Positions 60,540 through 64,000 of a stretch of DNA of 64,000 nt are shown piece after piece. The position numbers and the translations under genes are program-made. This stretch comes from Absidia repens. Lineage: Eukaryota; Mucoromycota; Mucoromycetes; Mucorales; Cunninghamellaceae. The stretch is taken from contig MCGE01000007.1 of the NCBI GenBank assembly GCA_002105175.1, forward strand, positions 992,001 to 1,056,000. The letters run 5' to 3'. How positions within the stretch are numbered: position 1 is the stretch's first letter; every line of letters starts with the position of its first letter. The notes under the pieces were generated by a model. It made no database searches. It had not been told where the DNA came from and saw only the letters and a list, made by a program, of their open reading frames with translations.

Positions 60540-60850
60540 CGACCTCTAGCCGAGTTCTACTCCGTATCCCCTCTATTTAAATTTTTTCTATTCCGCCCCC
60601 CCGCACTTGCTCCCTTCTTTTGTTTTCTTAGAACATCGGCTGCTTTATTGGGATCCTTATTGAGAGGTTTAGTGAGCTTGAATAAGCGTTAGAACTTGAA
60701 TCAGTGCCATTTTGAAATATGCAATGCAAACATGACATGATGGAGAAACCTTAGAATAGCTCTATTAGCTTAGCTCAGTGATAGTTATCGCACTATATCT
60801 ATTTCAGAAATAAATATGTCTTGTCTTTTTACCATTAATCTCTCATGTGA
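60540..60850 (+). repeat. Dispersed repeat, modules F-A
   Basis: Pyrimidine tract, then TTAGAACTTGAATCAGTGCC, GCAATGCAAACATGACATGA and AGAAATAAATATGTCTTGTC. Confidence 0.55.
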
Positions 60851-61114
60851 GTATTTGGCTTGTTCAGAAGGGTGTATGTGCGTGTGGAAGGAAAATGTTT
60901 GTGTGTGAAAAAATAGGCGGCAATCGTCAAGCCAAAAATTGCGAATGATGATAAGGTCGCCTCCCCTTCAAAAAGAACCCCATTACTCGCCTGGAGTTCA
61001 GTACTACGACCTGCCTTCCGGTCCGATTTCTCACCAGTCTATCAAATTGATACGGCGACGGTTATTGAGTTGGAGTTAGATTAGAAAGTTATCAACCCTT
61101 TCCCTTTTTGTTAT

Positions 61115-61825
61115 ATAAATGCTCTGGCGCTCCGCTGGAGCTTTTGGAAATCTTTCGATTTATTGGATGTCACAGTTTTTATTAAAATGAGGGTTTTGAT
61201 GGGATAGGATTAGAGTCTCCGACCTTTCGCACTATGGTAGGCAGCCCCTTGGGGCCCAACTGCCATGCTCAGCGCGTCGTCAATAGGTTCTTTAAGTGTA
61301 CTGAAAAAAAATAGAGAAGGGATTAAGGCCTCCGCCATTTCGCACTATGGTGGACAGCCCCTTGGGTCCCAACCGCATCATCAATGGGTTTTTTATGTGT
61401 GCTCAAAAAAATATATAGGATAGCGTTTATGTGTGAAAGGTCGATTCAGGCTCCGCACATATGATTTCTATTATTTCGATGCTCCCAATTCTTTTTCTCT
61501 CTCTTCCTTTCTTTATTCTTTTTTTTCTTCATGAACGTCCGAGTGATATAATAGCACGACTTGTTGGGGTAATGGTGATCTAGGATTAGTGTTAGAATTT
61601 GATTTAGAGGCATTTCCAAAAATGCAAACCAAATATCATTGGGAAACCCATTCATTTTGGATTCATGCTTTCCAACCTCCATTAGATTAGCCCTCACCTT
61701 AGAATAGTGCCATTATCTTAGGTTAGTGTTGGTTGTCTTAGTTTACACTGCATACATATCCTATTTAAACAAGTCTTGTCTTTTTACCATTTATCTCTTT
61801 TATGTCTTTTATTGTCTCGTTGAAT
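61115..61825 (+). repeat. Dispersed repeat, modules B-F-A
   Basis: Module B begins ATAAATGCTCTGGCGCTCCG (hairpin intact) and has two half-units (CAGCCCCTTGGGGCCCAACT). F and A follow (TTTCCAAAAATGCAAACC, ATCATTGGGAAACCCATTCA). Confidence 0.75.
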
Positions 61826-61881
61826 GGGCATGAATAAATTCCGGTGTCTGTGTTGTGTGTGTATGTAGAAAGGCATGTGCT

Positions 61882-61912
<31 letters not shown>

Positions 61913-62406
61913 GTCCACTACAGAATATTTTGTTATCTGCTTCCTTTGCATTTCGAAACTGAGCGAACTATATAGGGTGGCAATGGTTGGGTTAGTGCTA
62001 ATGCTAATGCTAATGCTAATTATTCTGGGTTGGATTAATTGCTGGTGATTCAAAAGGAAAAATAGTAGCGACAGCATTAATATGGTGATGTGAGCGGATA
62101 TTTCAAAGCCATAGGTCTTAAATCTTTACTTAGACACTGAGTTAGCATGTAAACAGGTCCGAATTAGATACGGAAAGCAAGTTGATTGGAGGAAAGGGCA
62201 GATATATTAAGTCAACGGGATTCTGTGCAATATGATTGGAGATATGAGGGGTTATTCCAAAGGGTCAAATAGTTGGCTGAATTAGATCTTTATTTTAAAT
62301 AAGTACGGACCGAGCTCTTTTTATTTTGTTATATAAAGGAGTTCTCTTTTTATTATATTAGATATATGATCATTTTATACATAATATATATATATATATG
62401 ATCGAT

Positions 62407-63945
62407 TTATGAGCCTGCTGTATAGAAATAGTTCTGTTCCCAAAATGGACGGTAATCATTAATGGCAGCTAGTATCGAAATAGATGGTCAGCGAGAGTAT
62501 TTTTTTGGGGTAGGGATGACTTACTTGTGACTATTGATATCAACGGTCTGTGCTCAGTGGCATTGCAAAACACGTCTAATCCGCGTCTGGGCAAAATAAT
62601 ATTAATCAGTTTTTGGAATCCTGCAGGTCATATAATATATTTTTACTTACTTGGTAAACATCGAGTATACTGGTCCTCGCAAGAAATAGAACAAGAGTAA
62701 ATAATTTCTTCGCTTTGATTCTTCACTTTCAAGTGGAGACAGGTTTTGTGTAAATCTTAATATAGCTGCCAAAACATCTACACTTAAAGACATAAGCCAT
62801 GGCAGCCAATAATTTTCGTCATCTTTTTCTATGCTACATTCTTCGTCGTCTTGCACTTGGTTGCAGCCTTGATTTTCAGCTGATGATTTGTGCATTTTGT
62901 AACTACTATGTTGATAACGCGTATGTTCTTTTTTCAAGAGCAATACTAAAAAAATAAACCAAACTAAGTATAAGACCATGAAATATGATGAAGTCGCACC
63001 TCAAACAGCATACCGTAGATAAATGGCCGCAAAATCCATAACAGTTCACCCAAATGGGCCCATTTGGTCTTTCGAGAACCTGCACCAACTTCAGAATAAG
63101 ATTTTCCATAAAGAAGCTTGGAATTCGCAGATGACGGAACACCTGTTCGTGTATCCAAGTGTGTCAGCTCAATCTTTTCCTCCCCAGCAATATCATACGC
63201 AAGAGTACTTGGATCAACGTTTCGGATAAAATGAGTGGGATGAAGTATCATATTTTTCTGTGACCTCGCATACAAGGCTACCCTTAATAACACCCTAAAT
63301 GTAAAGAACCTTTAGCATAAATATTAACTCCCCTGACCCATAGCTATAAAGTAACTTACTTGAAGCCTTCCAACCAGGAGATAAGTTGCCATCGCATATT
63401 TGCAGACTTGCACTTCCTTGTAGCAATCATTTCCAGCAGAACCTCAGTGTAGGAGACAATGCTTAGTATAGAGGACATAATACGAATCAAGCTTGATCGC
63501 CGAAATTGATGCCGCAGGCGCTGATTGAAAGCAAAAACATCTTTTTCTGAGCCGTTTTCATCAGCAGAACTGATCAAATAGTGGGTGTTGTATAATGAAA
63601 CTAAGTTCAATGTAGTCAATACTGCATTTAGTAATTTTCAAAAGGAACACAATTTAGGTTAGCCAACGTCAGAGAAGCATTTAAAAATAATACAGTATAC
63701 TTTACTTGATTGTGAGCAGAGATCGCCATCTGATACTCGTCCTGAAAAGAAATACAAGAAACTAGTTAACTTTCGGTACTTTGTGCTTTCACTGATGTTT
63801 CGACATCCGACAACGTACCTGGCAAAAGGAGTGAAAGTGCTCGAAGTAGATCTTCCACCTGCTCTATTTGCGAAGTATAGCCTTTATGTATATGATGGTA
63901 GTGGTGCAAAGAGCCCGTGAAGTGCAATAAACTGCTGGGAAGCAT
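62407..63945 (-). CDS. PEX16: Peroxin-16
   Basis: Seven exons: 63945..63819, 63741..63706, 63621..63360, 63294..63014, 62945..62651, 62586..62525, 62468..62407; 374 residues. The start is MLPSSLLHFTGSLHHYHHIH. Then VEDLLRALSLLLPGRVSDGD (PEX16 N-terminal block), SIVSYTEVLLEMIA, WQLISWLEGFKVLLRVALYA, HLGELLWILRPFIYVLLLKK, and WLPWLMSLSVDVLAAIL (membrane helix). The tail is ISIVTTAINDYRPFWEQNYF. Pex16 is a peroxisomal membrane protein that docks Pex3 for membrane-protein insertion. Length and block order agree with the family (336-390). Exons 1, 2, 6 and 7 are short and were placed by frame and family pattern; exon 6 uses acceptor TTGCCCAG (62588-62587). S. cerevisiae lacks this gene. Confidence 0.92.
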
Positions 63946-64000
63946 TGATTGAGCAAGAGGAAGAGAGTAAACTGGATATGAACTAGTGTTTAAATATGAG
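63946..64000. other. PEX16 5' flank
   Basis: 55 bp upstream of the start codon, pyrimidine-rich on the gene strand; the window ends here. Confidence 0.4.

Larger units (their letters stand above)
60404..62406. other. Repeat-rich intergenic region
   Basis: Contains an F-A copy (60540-60850), a B-F-A copy (61115-61825), a 26-nt A run (61887-61912), a short GCTAAT tandem (about 61995-62019) and AT-rich sequence up to the PEX16 3' end. No gene. Confidence 0.5.

Noticed and set aside
62469..62586. PEX16 ending in SKSSLPQKN...LFRY
   Set aside because: Reading on through a GTAAGT donor gives an atypical tail. Splicing to 62468 gives DYRPFWEQNYFYTAGS, which fits the PEX16 C-terminus.

Overview
This 64 kb window is a piece of nuclear chromosome from a filamentous, early-diverging fungus. 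A mucoralean (Mucoromycota) origin is my best inference. The genes are eukaryotic, densely intronic (mostly 50-110 nt GTAAGT...YAG introns), separated by AT-rich spacers, and have fungal-type gene content. No bacterial operons, rRNA, tRNA or CRISPR arrays were seen. Gene models were built by hand by joining exons in frame at splice sites and comparing remembered family patterns; no database search was run.

Layout. 0-0.35 kb: the 5' end of TFIIE-alpha, running off the left edge. 2.5-4.3 kb: two tandem small secreted cysteine-rich genes. 4.5-5.9 kb: an apparently intact Tc1-type transposon with matching 41-bp terminal inverted repeats and TA duplications. 7.2-11.9 kb: TAN1 (tRNA acetylation adaptor), an ecdysoneless/SGT1 homologue and, divergently, RTF2. 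13-16 kb: a large type II membrane glycosyltransferase. 17-24.3 kb: a PQ-loop transporter, a three-SH3 CIN85/CD2AP-like adaptor and threonine aldolase. 26.9-28.2 kb: an unrecognised 433-residue protein. 29.2-33.3 kb: the ArfGAP GLO3 and an FAD monooxygenase. 33.3-40.3 kb: a repeat-rich block with Mutator/FAR1-type transposase debris. 40.3-44.7 kb: GPI16/PIG-T and the Rab-GAP GYP8/TBC1D20, divergent. 44.7-48.3 kb and 51.3-55.1 kb: more repeats around an AAAP amino-acid transporter. 55.1-64 kb: MOB2, mitochondrial glutamyl-tRNA synthetase, mevalonate diphosphate decarboxylase and PEX16.

The genes are ordinary housekeeping functions (transcription, tRNA modification, GPI anchoring, ER/Golgi Rab and Arf control, isoprenoid synthesis, peroxisome biogenesis) and do not form one pathway. 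Several are arranged as divergent pairs with 200-450 bp shared promoters.

The most notable observations are: a minor-spliceosome (U12, AT-AC) intron in the GYP8 homologue; a modular dispersed repeat family (modules A-F here, at least 16 copies of module A) that I cannot assign to a known class, including a pair of ~1.2 kb inverted composite copies that bracket GPI16-GYP8; and the intact Tc1 copy.
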